A stretch of DNA of 64,000 nucleotides from Rhodococcoides fascians A44A. Lineage in GTDB: Bacteria; Actinomycetota; Actinomycetes; Mycobacteriales; Mycobacteriaceae. Numbering within the stretch: the stretch's first letter is position 1; each line of letters begins with the position of its first letter. The notes under the pieces are model-generated. The model worked only from the letters and a program-made list of their open reading frames with translations. It had not been told where the DNA came from and ran no database searches. The stretch covers positions 424,072-488,071 of the forward strand of contig NZ_JMEX01000004.1 of NCBI RefSeq assembly GCF_000760735.1. The letters run 5' to 3'. Below, in pieces: positions 8,021 to 16,800 of the stretch. Position numbers and translations under genes: made by a program.

Positions 8021-8686
8021 CTACGCCGCGCCCTCACCCAGGTACGCCAACCAGGACGGATCGAGTTCCTTGTTGCTGGCGAGCAAACGCCAGTGCGGCC
8101 CCTTCGGTGGAACGAGTTGCGCGCGCAGAGTCCATCCCAGCTCACTGAGCATTTTGTCTGCTTTGCGATGGTTGCACGAGGCGCAACACGCAACGCAGTT
8201 CTCCCACGAGTGCTCGCCCCCACGACTCCGCGGGATGACGTGGTCCACGGTTTCCGCTTTGGCGCCGCAGTACGCGCACCGGAAACGATCTCTGTGCATC
8301 AGCGCAGCCCTCGTCATCGGCACGCGAGCCCGGTACGGCACTCGAACGAACGTCCTCAGACGAATAACCGAGGGCACTTGAACGGAGAAGTCGGCGGATC
8401 GAATGTATGGACCGGAGGGGTCGTCGTGGACGACGTCGGCCTTGTTGCACACAAGCAGTACCACTGCGCGACGCATCGGCAGCGCGGTCAAGGGCTCGAA
8501 AGTGGCGTTCAGAAGCAGCACTCGGCGCTTGACCCAGGCAGGAACCATGTTGTCGCTGGGAGACACCGTCTCGCCAGGAGAAACGACATGTAGTGGAGAC
8601 GCCCCCGATATCCGTTCCCGCTGGTCTGCGGTGTCATGGACATCGATGGGCGGGAGTTGTCGGTGTCGGTGTTGCTTGTTCTTCAC
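8021..8686 (-). CDS. HNH endonuclease family protein (Rv2469c-like)
   Basis: A 221-residue protein with a C-terminal HNH nuclease domain: FRCAYCGAKAETVDHVIPRS holds the first CxxC and the catalytic DH, followed by SWENCVACCASCNHRKAD with the Asn, the second Cys pair and the final His. The N-terminal part has the pattern VLLLNATFEPLTALPMRRAV typical of bacterial HNH proteins of the McrA-like group. The GTG start is preceded by GGGAG at a good distance; the 45 in-frame codons upstream are not used. Length and position agree with Rv2469c. The cellular role is not known; there is no partner methylase or helicase, so a restriction function is unlikely. Confidence 0.85.
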   Translation of the reverse strand: MKNKQHRHRQLPPIDVHDTADQRERISGASPLHVVSPGETVSPSDNMVPAWVKRRVLLLNATFEPLTALPMRRAVVLLVCNKADVVHDDPSGPYIRSADFSVQVPSVIRLRTFVRVPYRARVPMTRAALMHRDRFRCAYCGAKAETVDHVIPRSRGGEHSWENCVACCASCNHRKADKMLSELGWTLRAQLVPPKGPHWRLLASNKELDPSWLAYLGEGAA

Positions 8687-8867
8687 TTCGGTTCTCCCAA
8701 AAGCGTCGGCGTCCGCGCATGGCTTGCGCGGAACACGTGTCACAGTGGAACACGAAAACGCCGGGTCTGCACACCCCTTTTCCGGATCGCGGTGATGACC
8801 GATCGGTGAACTCACAGCCAACGAGCAGGTCCGCTACCAGCACGGTGGCGAGAATCCGCGCCTTCCG

Positions 8868-8873
8868 TAGACT
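8868..8873 (+). promoter_or_regulatory. -10 box for leaderless MscS-gene transcript
   Basis: TAGACT ends six bases before the GTG start at 8880. No ribosome binding site precedes that GTG, which supports leaderless initiation. Confidence 0.45.
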
Positions 8874-8879
8874 CTGCAA

Positions 8880-9854
8880 GTGTCTGTATTCGAATCGAAC
8901 TCATCGACCTACCTGACGGGCTCGTCTCTCGACACACGTGCCTTCGAACTGACCGAAACCGGTCGAGACTGGCTGGTGGACAGACCTTTACAGGTTCTCG
9001 GCTACCTTGCGCTCGCGGTGATCCTCCGACTCGTACTGCACAAACTGATCGACCGTTTCACCAGTCGCAGCGGATCGGCGTCGGACAAGGCGCCTGCGCT
9101 TCTTCGACCACTGCGCGAGCGTGCACCGTCGACGCTGCAGAGCTCGATCCTCTCCGAACGCCGTCGCCAACGCGCCAAGACCATCGGCTCGGTCCTCAAG
9201 TCCGGCGTGTCCGTCGTCATTCTGACGTGGTTCGTACTGTCTGTGCTCGACGTGGTCGGAGTGAACGTCACCCCGTTCATCGCCTCCGCGGGCATCGTCG
9301 GAGTGGCGCTCGGCTTCGGTGCGCAGAATCTCGTCCGCGACTTCCTCTCCGGAATCTTCATGCTGCTCGAAGACCAGTACGGCGTCGGTGATGTCGTCGA
9401 TCTCGGCGAAGCAGTGGGCACGGTCGAAAGCGTCGGACTGCGCGTGACGACGATCCGCGACGTCAACGGCACCGTCTGGTACTGCCGCAACGGCGAGGTC
9501 CTTCGCGTGGGAAACATGAGTCAAGGTTTCGCGGTGGCGGTTCTCGACCTGCCCGTCGCGCACACTGCCAATCTCGACGAGGCCTGCGAGGTGGCCGAGA
9601 AGGCGACGCTCGACGTCGTCGAATCGGGGGCGTTCGCGGAGGATTTGCTCGGGGATCCCGAGATGCTCGGCGTCAACGCCGTGAGCGCCGACACGGTCAC
9701 CATCCGCATCACCGTCAAGACCAGGCCCGGGATGCAGTGGGCGGTGCAGCGACGGCTCCACCGCGAGATTCTCCAGGCCTTCGACGACGCCGGAATTCAG
9801 GCCCCGTACCCGCAAGGCCGACCGGCCGGCGCGATCGTCGACCTGGCAAAGTAG
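8880..9854 (+). CDS. Small-conductance mechanosensitive channel (MscS family)
   Basis: A 324-residue inner-membrane channel relieving osmotic pressure. Three hydrophobic segments are seen at about 37-55, 105-122 and 130-150; the last contains the Gly/Ala-rich pore helix [20 protein letters not shown], the most conserved MscS motif. The beta domain follows with [20 protein letters not shown] and [20 protein letters not shown], then an alpha/beta C-terminal domain (about 220-310). The first 35 residues are poorly conserved in style and the GTG start rests on a -10 box just upstream. It sits between the HNH gene and glbO, positions that are adjacent in M. tuberculosis, so it appears inserted in an otherwise conserved order. 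Confidence 0.9.
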   Translation: MSVFESNSSTYLTGSSLDTRAFELTETGRDWLVDRPLQVLGYLALAVILRLVLHKLIDRFTSRSGSASDKAPALLRPLRERAPSTLQSSILSERRRQRAKTIGSVLKSGVSVVILTWFVLSVLDVVGVNVTPFIASAGIVGVALGFGAQNLVRDFLSGIFMLLEDQYGVGDVVDLGEAVGTVESVGLRVTTIRDVNGTVWYCRNGEVLRVGNMSQGFAVAVLDLPVAHTANLDEACEVAEKATLDVVESGAFAEDLLGDPEMLGVNAVSADTVTIRITVKTRPGMQWAVQRRLHREILQAFDDAGIQAPYPQGRPAGAIVDLAK

Positions 9855-9906
9855 GCACCACCCGGCCGCACCCCGCCCGACCTCGAACGACTGGAGAGAA
9901 GCACCG

Positions 9907-10302
9907 ATGACCGAACCGCAACAGACCTTCTACGACGCGGTCGGTGGTGCGGACACGTTCTACAAGCTGACGGCCAAGTTCTACGAGGAAGTGGCGAAGG
10001 ACGACGTCGTGCGACCGCTCTACCCCGAGGAAGACCTGGGGCCTGCGGAGCGACGCATGCGAATGTTTCTCGAACAGTACTGGGGAGGACCGCGCACCTA
10101 CTCGGACGAACGCGGGCACCCTCGCCTCCGCATGCGGCACTCGCCGTTCCACATCGGCCCGATCGAGCGGGACGCATGGCTGCGGTGCATGCACAGTGCC
10201 ATCGCGTCGATAGACGATTCCGTCCTCGACGCCACGCACCGGGCACAGTTGGTCGACTACATGGAGATGGCAGCCAACTCCATGGTCAACTCGTCGTTCT
10301 AG
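9907..10302 (+). CDS. glbO: Group II truncated haemoglobin
   Basis: A 131-residue 2-on-2 haemoglobin of the TrHbO class, binding oxygen and NO; proposed roles are oxygen delivery to the respiratory chain and redox protection. Visible features: [20 protein letters not shown] (helices A-B with the GG bend and the Phe-Tyr pair), [20 protein letters not shown] (helix E with the group II WGGP motif) and [20 protein letters not shown] (proximal His on helix F). Length matches mycobacterial GlbO. A ribosome binding site GGAGAG precedes the ATG. It is followed by a convergent cupin gene with only 10 bp between the stops. Confidence 0.95.
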   Translation: MTEPQQTFYDAVGGADTFYKLTAKFYEEVAKDDVVRPLYPEEDLGPAERRMRMFLEQYWGGPRTYSDERGHPRLRMRHSPFHIGPIERDAWLRCMHSAIASIDDSVLDATHRAQLVDYMEMAANSMVNSSF

Positions 10303-10312
10303 GAACCGGTCC

Positions 10313-10801
10313 TCACAGACGAGGCGCAGATCCCTCGCGCTGCGCGGTCGTCGGCTGGGCGGCGCTGCGCCCGAGTCCCTTCGCCCGTCGGAGTGCGCCA
10401 CGCACGTTGCCGGCGAACTTCAGGGCGAGCAGGAGCGAGCCGGGAAGATGCTGGCGAAGAATTGCGTGCTTGCGGACGTAGTCCTGGACGTGCCACTCGG
10501 ACCAGGTGCCGGCGCGGAACAGCGCCGCATCGCCGGCCACCAGCGTGCGTTCAGGATGGTCGTCGGACGAGACCGTCACCGAGCCGTCCATGATGTGCAC
10601 GATCTCGTCGACCGAGAAGTACCAGCGGAAGCGACCGGCCGTGCAGTCCCACACGTTGGTGGTGGTCGTCCCGTCGATGCTGCGTGACCACTCGGCCACG
10701 CGGGCGCGGGGTTCGCCCTCGAGGATCCAGTCCGGATCGATGGGACTGTCCTGCAGAAGCACTTCACTCAAACGGACTGCTTCGATCGACTGCTCGGCCA
10801 T
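10313..10801 (-). CDS. Cupin domain protein (EutQ/DUF861-like)
   Basis: A 162-residue single-domain cupin. After a variable N-terminus (MAEQSIEAVRLSEVLLQD), the barrel is evident from WDCTAGRFRWYFSVDEIVHI, DGSVTVSSDDHPERTLVAGD and AALFRAGTWSEWHVQDYVRK, the order seen in DUF861 (EutQ-type, ureidoglycine aminohydrolase-like) cupins. The classic metal-binding His pairs are only partly kept (VHI, WHV), so it may bind no metal. The ATG at 10801 is placed after GAGGAATC; upstream in-frame codons look random. It is divergent from aglA. The tail is basic (RRAKGLGRS). No substrate can be assigned. Confidence 0.7.
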   Translation of the reverse strand: MAEQSIEAVRLSEVLLQDSPIDPDWILEGEPRARVAEWSRSIDGTTTTNVWDCTAGRFRWYFSVDEIVHIMDGSVTVSSDDHPERTLVAGDAALFRAGTWSEWHVQDYVRKHAILRQHLPGSLLLALKFAGNVRGALRRAKGLGRSAAQPTTAQREGSAPRL

Positions 10802-10928
10802 GTGATTCCTCGTGCTCCTCGTTCCGGTTCGACGGGTACGGTACCTCATCAATCGGACAAAGCGGCTGTTTTCGGGAGAGAAACCGGGGAAACGGTATGC
10901 CTTCCTGAGCGTCGCTCGCACGTCCGCC

Positions 10929-10987
10929 CGGGCGTGAGCCCGCATCTTGGCCGGGCGTGAGCCCGCATCTTGGCCGGTCGTGAGCCC
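10929..10987. repeat. 23-bp tandem repeat, 2.5 copies
   Basis: A 23-bp unit (10929-10951) is repeated exactly at 10952-10974 and begun a third time at 10975-10987 with one change (CGGTCGTGAGCCC). It lies in the 263-bp gap between the divergent cupin and aglA genes. The rest of the gap (10802-10928 and 10988-11050) shows no gene. Confidence 0.85.
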
Positions 10988-11064
10988 CCAGCCTTACGAG
11001 GTGACGAAGATCAACCCGGTCCCTGATCGAGGTCGAGCGTCCGCGTTTGGCAGACTTGACCGTT

Positions 11065-12648
11065 GTGACCGATCGACTCGAACCTCAGCCCGAACCGTGG
11101 TGGAAGGACGCGATCTTCTATCAGATCTACCCGCGTTCGTTCGCCGATTCCAACGGCGACGGCGTCGGTGATCTCGGCGGCGTTCGGGACAAGCTCGGCT
11201 ACCTCGAACTACTCGGAATCGACGCGATCTGGCTGAGCCCGATCATGAAGTCGCCGATGGCGGACCACGGGTACGACGTGTCCGACCCGAGAGCGATCGA
11301 CCCCCTGTTCGGTGACCTCGCGGTGATGGATTCGCTGATCGAAGAGGCACACGCGCGCGACATCAAGGTCACCATGGACCTGGTGCCCAACCACACGAGC
11401 GACCGACATCCGTGGTTCGTCGCAGCGCTCGACTCGGCTCCCGGAAGTCCGGAACGAGCCCGCTACATCTTCCGCGACGGCAAGGGACCCGGCGGCTCCG
11501 AGCCGCCGAACAACTGGCCGAGTATCTTCGGCGGCCCCGCATGGACCCGCATTCGCGAAGCCGACGGAACGCCGGGACAGTGGTATCTGCACATCTTCGC
11601 GGCCGAACAACCCGATCTCGACTGGACCAACCCCGAGGTTTCCGAGGACTTGGCCACGACGCTGCGCTTCTGGTTGGACCGGGGAGTCGACGGCTTCCGG
11701 ATCGACGTCGCACACGGAATGGCCAAGCCCGAAGGCCTTCCGAACATGAGCCTGGAAACGAACGAGCTCATGAAGAACGACGACACCGATCCACGGTTCA
11801 ACAATCCGGCCGTGCACGAGATACACCGTGGTATCCGAAAGATCATAGACGAATACCCGGGCTCGACGACGGTCGGTGAAATCTGGGTGCAGGACAACGT
11901 CAGGTTCAGTGAATACATTCGCCCCGACGAGCTGCACCTCGGCTTCAACTTCCGCCTGGCCGAAGCCGAGTTCGACGCAGCAGCCATTCGAAACGCAGTG
12001 TCCAACTCGTTGGACGCGGTGGCCCTCGTCGACGGCACCCCGACGTGGACGCTGTCCAACCACGACGTCGTCCGCGAAGTCACTCGCTACGGCGGAGGCA
12101 CCCGCGGCACAGCCCGCGCCAGGGCGATGATTCTGCTCGAATTGGCGCTGCCAGGAACGGTGTTCGTCTACAACGGCGCCGAACTGGGCCTTCCCAACGT
12201 CGACCTGCCCGACGAATCCTTGCAGGACCCGGTGTGGGAGCGCTCCGGCCACACCGAGCGTGGCCGAGACGGATGCCGTGTTCCCCTCCCGTGGGAAGGA
12301 ACCGAGCCGCCGTTCGCGTTCAGTTCGTCCCCGGCGACCTGGCTGCCGATGCCCACGGAATGGTCGTCGCTCACGGTGGAAGAACAGCTCGAAGACGTCG
12401 ACTCCATGCTGAGCCTGTACCGGTCGGCCTTCGAACTCCGCGCACTGCGGCCGGAATTCGCCGGAACCGGAGTGGATTGGTACGGCAGCCCACCCGGATG
12501 CCTTGCGTTCCGACGACCGGGCGGGCTGATCTGCGCCCTCAACGCGACCGACGTTCCGATCCCCCTCCCGCCGGGCGAGGTCCTGATGTCCAGCGCGCCT
12601 CTCGTCGACGGGCAACTTCCCGCCGACGCCGCAGCGTGGTTGGTCTAG
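11065..12648 (+). CDS. aglA: Alpha-glucosidase, GH13 family
   Basis: A 527-residue cytosolic glycoside hydrolase of the oligo-1,6-glucosidase/alpha-glucosidase type, cleaving alpha-linked glucose from oligosaccharides. The TIM barrel begins WWKDAIFYQIYPRSFADSN. Conserved blocks: DLVPNHTSDRHPW (region I), DGFRIDVAHGM with the nucleophile Asp (region II), STTVGEIWV with the acid/base Glu (region III) and TWTLSNHDVVRE with the third Asp (region IV). The start is the GTG at 11065, eight bases after CAGACT, a plausible -10 of a leaderless mRNA; a TTG six codons upstream is possible. It follows glbO as Rv2471 follows Rv2470 in M. tuberculosis, with the cupin gene between. Its stop lies 7 bp from the convergent gene. 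Confidence 0.9.
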   Translation: MTDRLEPQPEPWWKDAIFYQIYPRSFADSNGDGVGDLGGVRDKLGYLELLGIDAIWLSPIMKSPMADHGYDVSDPRAIDPLFGDLAVMDSLIEEAHARDIKVTMDLVPNHTSDRHPWFVAALDSAPGSPERARYIFRDGKGPGGSEPPNNWPSIFGGPAWTRIREADGTPGQWYLHIFAAEQPDLDWTNPEVSEDLATTLRFWLDRGVDGFRIDVAHGMAKPEGLPNMSLETNELMKNDDTDPRFNNPAVHEIHRGIRKIIDEYPGSTTVGEIWVQDNVRFSEYIRPDELHLGFNFRLAEAEFDAAAIRNAVSNSLDAVALVDGTPTWTLSNHDVVREVTRYGGGTRGTARARAMILLELALPGTVFVYNGAELGLPNVDLPDESLQDPVWERSGHTERGRDGCRVPLPWEGTEPPFAFSSSPATWLPMPTEWSSLTVEEQLEDVDSMLSLYRSAFELRALRPEFAGTGVDWYGSPPGCLAFRRPGGLICALNATDVPIPLPPGEVLMSSAPLVDGQLPADAAAWLV

Positions 12649-12655
12649 AACCGTT

Positions 12656-13342
12656 TCAGCGCTCCACCGTGAGGGAGAGCGCGTTCTCTCGGCGGCAGAA
12701 GACCGAGCCGTAGCGCGCGTCGAGGCGTAGCCACACCTTGGTGGCGCGCACGCGCACGATCTCGTTCGAGTCGATGCGCGCGAGGTCGACGCCGGCCTTG
12801 AGCGGGTCCTCCCCCGTGTGCGGCACGAAACCCATTGCCGTGAGGGCGAATACCGTTCTCATCGTGACCGACACTCCGCCCGCGGCGCCGTCGACGTGCA
12901 GGACCTGCTGATCGAGCAGCGACACCGGCGGACCGTGGCTGCTCCCGTGCTCCTTCGCCAGCGCAGCACCGCGCTGAGCGAGGTCGATCAAGACCCGAGC
13001 AGGTACGTCGTCGACATGCTCGAATCCCTGGTCGGGAGGCAACGCGCCCTTCCATGCCGAATCCATCGAGAAGCCCGGGTCGACTCTGCCGTCGACGGCC
13101 GACCCGAGAGCCGCGATCAGCTGATCGGCTGCCGCCGAGGTGTCGTCCGGAACGATCGATCCGGCGACGACCCGCACGGCGAGCGCGTCGAAACCCGTCG
13201 ATGCCCAGGCCGACAGCCGCCCGTCGGTACGCGTCCTCAAGCGCACCACCGCAGCTTCGTCGAGGCGCAGCGCCTTGCCGAGGAACGCAGTCAGATTCTC
13301 CCGTTCGACCGGGTCCGGAATGGTGAGTACACGCTCAAACAC
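12656..13342 (-). CDS. Conserved hypothetical protein (Rv2474c-like)
   Basis: A 228-residue protein without a recognised domain. The sequence is mixed alpha/beta with VFERVLTIPDPVERENLTAF at the start, LDEAAVVRLRTRTDGRLSAW near 26, DDTSAAADQLIAALG near 70 and a basic C-terminus with NEIVRVRATKVWLRLDARYG. There is no signal peptide or membrane helix. The GTG start overlaps the 3' end of the thioesterase gene by 8 bp (GTGTTTGA), so the two are almost certainly co-translated. The order NAD-GDH, thioesterase, this gene is the one I recall for Rv2476c-Rv2475c-Rv2474c. Function unknown; the context suggests a link to the thioesterase. Confidence 0.7.
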   Translation of the reverse strand: MFERVLTIPDPVERENLTAFLGKALRLDEAAVVRLRTRTDGRLSAWASTGFDALAVRVVAGSIVPDDTSAAADQLIAALGSAVDGRVDPGFSMDSAWKGALPPDQGFEHVDDVPARVLIDLAQRGAALAKEHGSSHGPPVSLLDQQVLHVDGAAGGVSVTMRTVFALTAMGFVPHTGEDPLKAGVDLARIDSNEIVRVRATKVWLRLDARYGSVFCRRENALSLTVER

Positions 13343-13799
13343 GCTGCCAGCTCTCGAGATACTCGCGCTCTTCAGCGGTGAGGCGTCGCAGCTTCTGAGT
13401 GTCGATGTCGAATGCTGCAATCTGAGTCGACGCGATGATGGCCGCCGGAGTGTCCAGCGACGCACCGTTGGCGCGCACCTCGTAACCGGCCACGAAATCC
13501 ACGGCCCGCACCTTGTCGATCCACATGAAGACGTCCAGGGGGCCGTCCTCGTGTCGAAGCTGACCGCGGTACTTCACGTGCAGATCCGCGATGACCGCGC
13601 CGTGCCGCAGGTTCGCCGTCGGTCGTCCGTCGACGAGAAGCCACGGTATCCGCGCCTCCTCCAGCAACGTCACCATGCGGGCATGGTTGATGTGCTGGTA
13701 CACGTCCATGTCCGACCAGCGAACATCCACGCTGGTATGAAAACCGATGCGTTCCTCCGGCTCTCGATGGTCGGACAGATGGTCGGCGGGCACACTCAC
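13335..13799 (-). CDS. Acyl-CoA thioesterase, 4HBT hot-dog fold
   Basis: A 154-residue single hot-dog domain. The signature RWSDMDVYQHINHARMVTLL (about residues 27-46) holds the Asp and the His-Ile-Asn-His turn of the 4-hydroxybenzoyl-CoA thioesterase family, followed by the long helix ending LLEEARIPWL. Strands with ADLHVKYRGQL, VFMWIDKVRAVDFVAGYEV and ASTQIAAFDI complete the fold. It probably hydrolyses acyl-CoA esters; chain length is not readable. The GTG start is preceded by AAGGA. It lies 46 bp downstream of the NAD-GDH gene on the same strand and overlaps the following conserved gene. Confidence 0.85.
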   Translation of the reverse strand: MSVPADHLSDHREPEERIGFHTSVDVRWSDMDVYQHINHARMVTLLEEARIPWLLVDGRPTANLRHGAVIADLHVKYRGQLRHEDGPLDVFMWIDKVRAVDFVAGYEVRANGASLDTPAAIIASTQIAAFDIDTQKLRRLTAEEREYLESWQRV

Positions 13800-13845
13800 A
13801 GCAGTCGTCCTTCTTTCGTCGATGGCACGCTACGGGCAGAAAATG

Positions 13846-16800
13846 CTACGGAACCATACTGCGCACCTGCCGCGCAGCGACGGACAGTGTAGCGAGGTCG
13901 AGGGTTCCCGAGTCCGAGATCTCGCGGAGCGCAGCGCGAGCACGTGCGAGGCGGGACGAGTTGGTCGATTCCCACTCCGCGATTTTCTCCGAGGCACTTT
14001 CGTGCGGTTCGCCGCCCAGGAGAACTTCTTTGGTGATCGCCCGCAGGGAGGAGTACAGGTCGTCGCGAAGCGCCAACCGCGCCAACGAATGCCAGCGATC
14101 CCCTCGGGCAAGTCCGGACACCGATGTCAGCAACCAGTCGATGCCGATGTGCGCGTCCAGTGCGAAGTACAGCTCGGCGACTTCGGCGGGGTCGTGTTCG
14201 GTGATGTCCGCGACGTCGATGATGTCGAGCAGACTGTAGTTGTCCAGCAGTCGATACACCGCGGACGCGAGCTCCCTCGGAGCACCACGTTCGACGGCTG
14301 CCTGCACGCGGGCCTCGACGTTGCGTGCCTGATAGGTGTCGATGTACTCGCCGACGACGGCACTCAGGGATGCGACTTTGCCTGCGTACCGGCTGATCTC
14401 GGCGCCGACGGCAAGGGGTTGCGGTCGATTGGTCAACAACCACCGGGCGACGCGGTCGAGTACCCGTCGGGATTCGAGCAACAACTCGTCGGACGACGCC
14501 GTCGGCATACCCGCCGTCCGGATGTCGTTCCACAGCTCGTCCAAACCGAAGATCGCCGTCGCAGCCGCGAACGCACGCACGGCGTCGGTGCCCGTTGCGC
14601 CTGCGTCCTCGGCGAGTCGGTAGACGAAGGTGATGCCGCCCCGATCGACGGTCTCGTTGGTCAGCGTGGTCGCCACCAACTGCCTACGCAGTGGGTGCGA
14701 GGTGATCTCGTTCGCGTAGGGCTCGCGAAGAACGTCCGGGAAGTACTTCGGCAGCCGCGAGGCGAACACGTCGCTGTCCGGCAGTTCGCTGGCCAACAGA
14801 TCACTTTCCAGGCTCAGCTTCACGTGAGCCATCAACGTCGCGAGCTCAGGGGAGGTAAGTCCGCGGCCCTCCGACTTCCGCGTGCGGATCTCCTGTTCGC
14901 TGGGCAACGCTTCGAGTTCGCGGTCGAGCCCTCGTCGTTCCTCCAGGTCCTCGATCACCCGTCGGTGCACGGTGAGCAACGACGGCGCGTCGAACCGAGA
15001 GGTCCCCAGCAGTTCGTTCTGCATGAAGTTGTCCCACAGCACCAGTCGGCCGACCTCGTCCGTCATCGACGCGAGGAGTTCGTCGCGATCGTCTCGGTCC
15101 AGCACACCGTCGGAGATAGCCGACTCGAGGAGGATCTTGATGTTGACCTCGTGATCGGAGCAGTCGACGCCCGCCGAGTTGTCCACGGCGTCGGTGTTGA
15201 TCCGTCCGCCTGCGAGGTCGTACTCGATGCGTCCGAGCGCCGTCGCACCGAGGTTTCCGCCCTCGCCGACGACCGTGGCCCGAACCTCGTTGCCGTTCAC
15301 CCTGACAGCGTCGTTCGATTTGTCGCCGACGTCGGAGTTCGATTCGGTGGACGCCTTGATGTAGGTACCGATTCCGCCGTTCCACAGCAGGTCGGCTGGA
15401 GCAGTGAGGATGGCACGAACCAGCTCCGGGGGCGACAACGACGTCACGGTGTCCCCCAGCCCCAACGCCGCGCGCGCCTCGGGGCTGATCGGAACGGATT
15501 TCACGGTCTTGTCCCACACTCCGCCGCCCCGCGAGATCAATGCCGAATCGTAGTCCGCCCAGGAGGAACGAGGGAGTCCGAACAGGCGCTCACGTTCGGC
15601 GAACGACGCCGCCCTGTCCGGGTTCGGATCGAGGAAGATGTGCCGGTGGTCGAACGCCGCCAACAGTCCGATGTGGCGGCTGAGCAGCATTCCGTTTCCG
15701 AACACGTCGCCGCTCATGTCGCCGACGCCGACGACGGTGAAGTCCTCGGTTTGAGTGTCGACGCCGATTTCACGGAAGTGCCGCTTGACGCTCTCCCACG
15801 CACCCTTCGCCGTGATTCCCATCGCCTTGTGGTCGTACCCTGCCGAGCCGCCGGACGCGAAAGCGTCGCCGAGCCAGAAGTCGTACTCGGCGGCAACGGA
15901 ATTGGCAAGGTCGGAGAACGTCGCAGTTCCCTTGTCCGCGGCGACGACGAGGTAGGTGTCGTCGCGGTCTCGGCGTACGACGCGGTCGGGTGGGATCACC
16001 GATCCGCTTGCACGGTCGAGGTTGTCGGTGACGTCCAGTAGCCCGGCGATGAACAACCGGTAGCAGGATTTGCCCTCGTCCAGCGCCGCAGTCCGATCCG
16101 CGGCAGCATCCCCGGTGGTCGCGGGCGGACGCTTGACGACGAATCCGCCCTTCGCGCCCACCGGAACGATGACCGCATTCTTGACCATCTGAGCTTTGGC
16201 GAGTCCAAGGATTTCGGTGCGGAAATCCTCGCGACGGTCCGACCAGCGCAACCCGCCTCGGGCGACGGCTCCGAACCGAAGGTGAACACCTTCGACGCGA
16301 GGGGAATAGACGAAGATCTCGAATGTGGGCTTGGGCTTGGGCAGTTCCGCGATCTTCTGCGGATCGAACTTGATCGAGAGGAACTCGCGCCGAGTGCCGT
16401 GCGCATCCACCACGTAGAAGTTGGTGCGCAACGTCGCGCGGACCAGCTCGAAGATCGATCGCAGAATCCGGTCCGCGTCGAGGCTGATGACCTCGTCGAT
16501 CAAGGACTGGAGCTCGTCGCTCAGTTCCTCGGAACGGGATTCCGACGCCCGCTCGGGGTCGAACTGCGCCTCGAAGAGCCCGACCAGGAGTCGTGCGGTC
16601 CGCGGGTGCGACAGCAGGACACCCTCGATGTTGAACTGACTGTACGGAAAATTGGCCTGGCGAAGATATTTTGCGTACGCCCGAAGGATCATCGCTTGAC
16701 GCCAGTCGAGGGCCGCCCGCATGACCAGTTCGTTGAACCTGTCGGCCTCCGCCCGACCCTCCCACACGGCCGTGAAGGCATCGGTGAAGCGCAGCTGGAC

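Noticed and set aside
8021..8686. HNH protein as part of a restriction or defence system
   Set aside because: No methylase, helicase or toxin-antitoxin partner next to it, and it is at the conserved Rv2469c position.
10929..10987. CRISPR array
   Set aside because: Only 2.5 repeat units directly joined without spacers, and no cas genes in the window.
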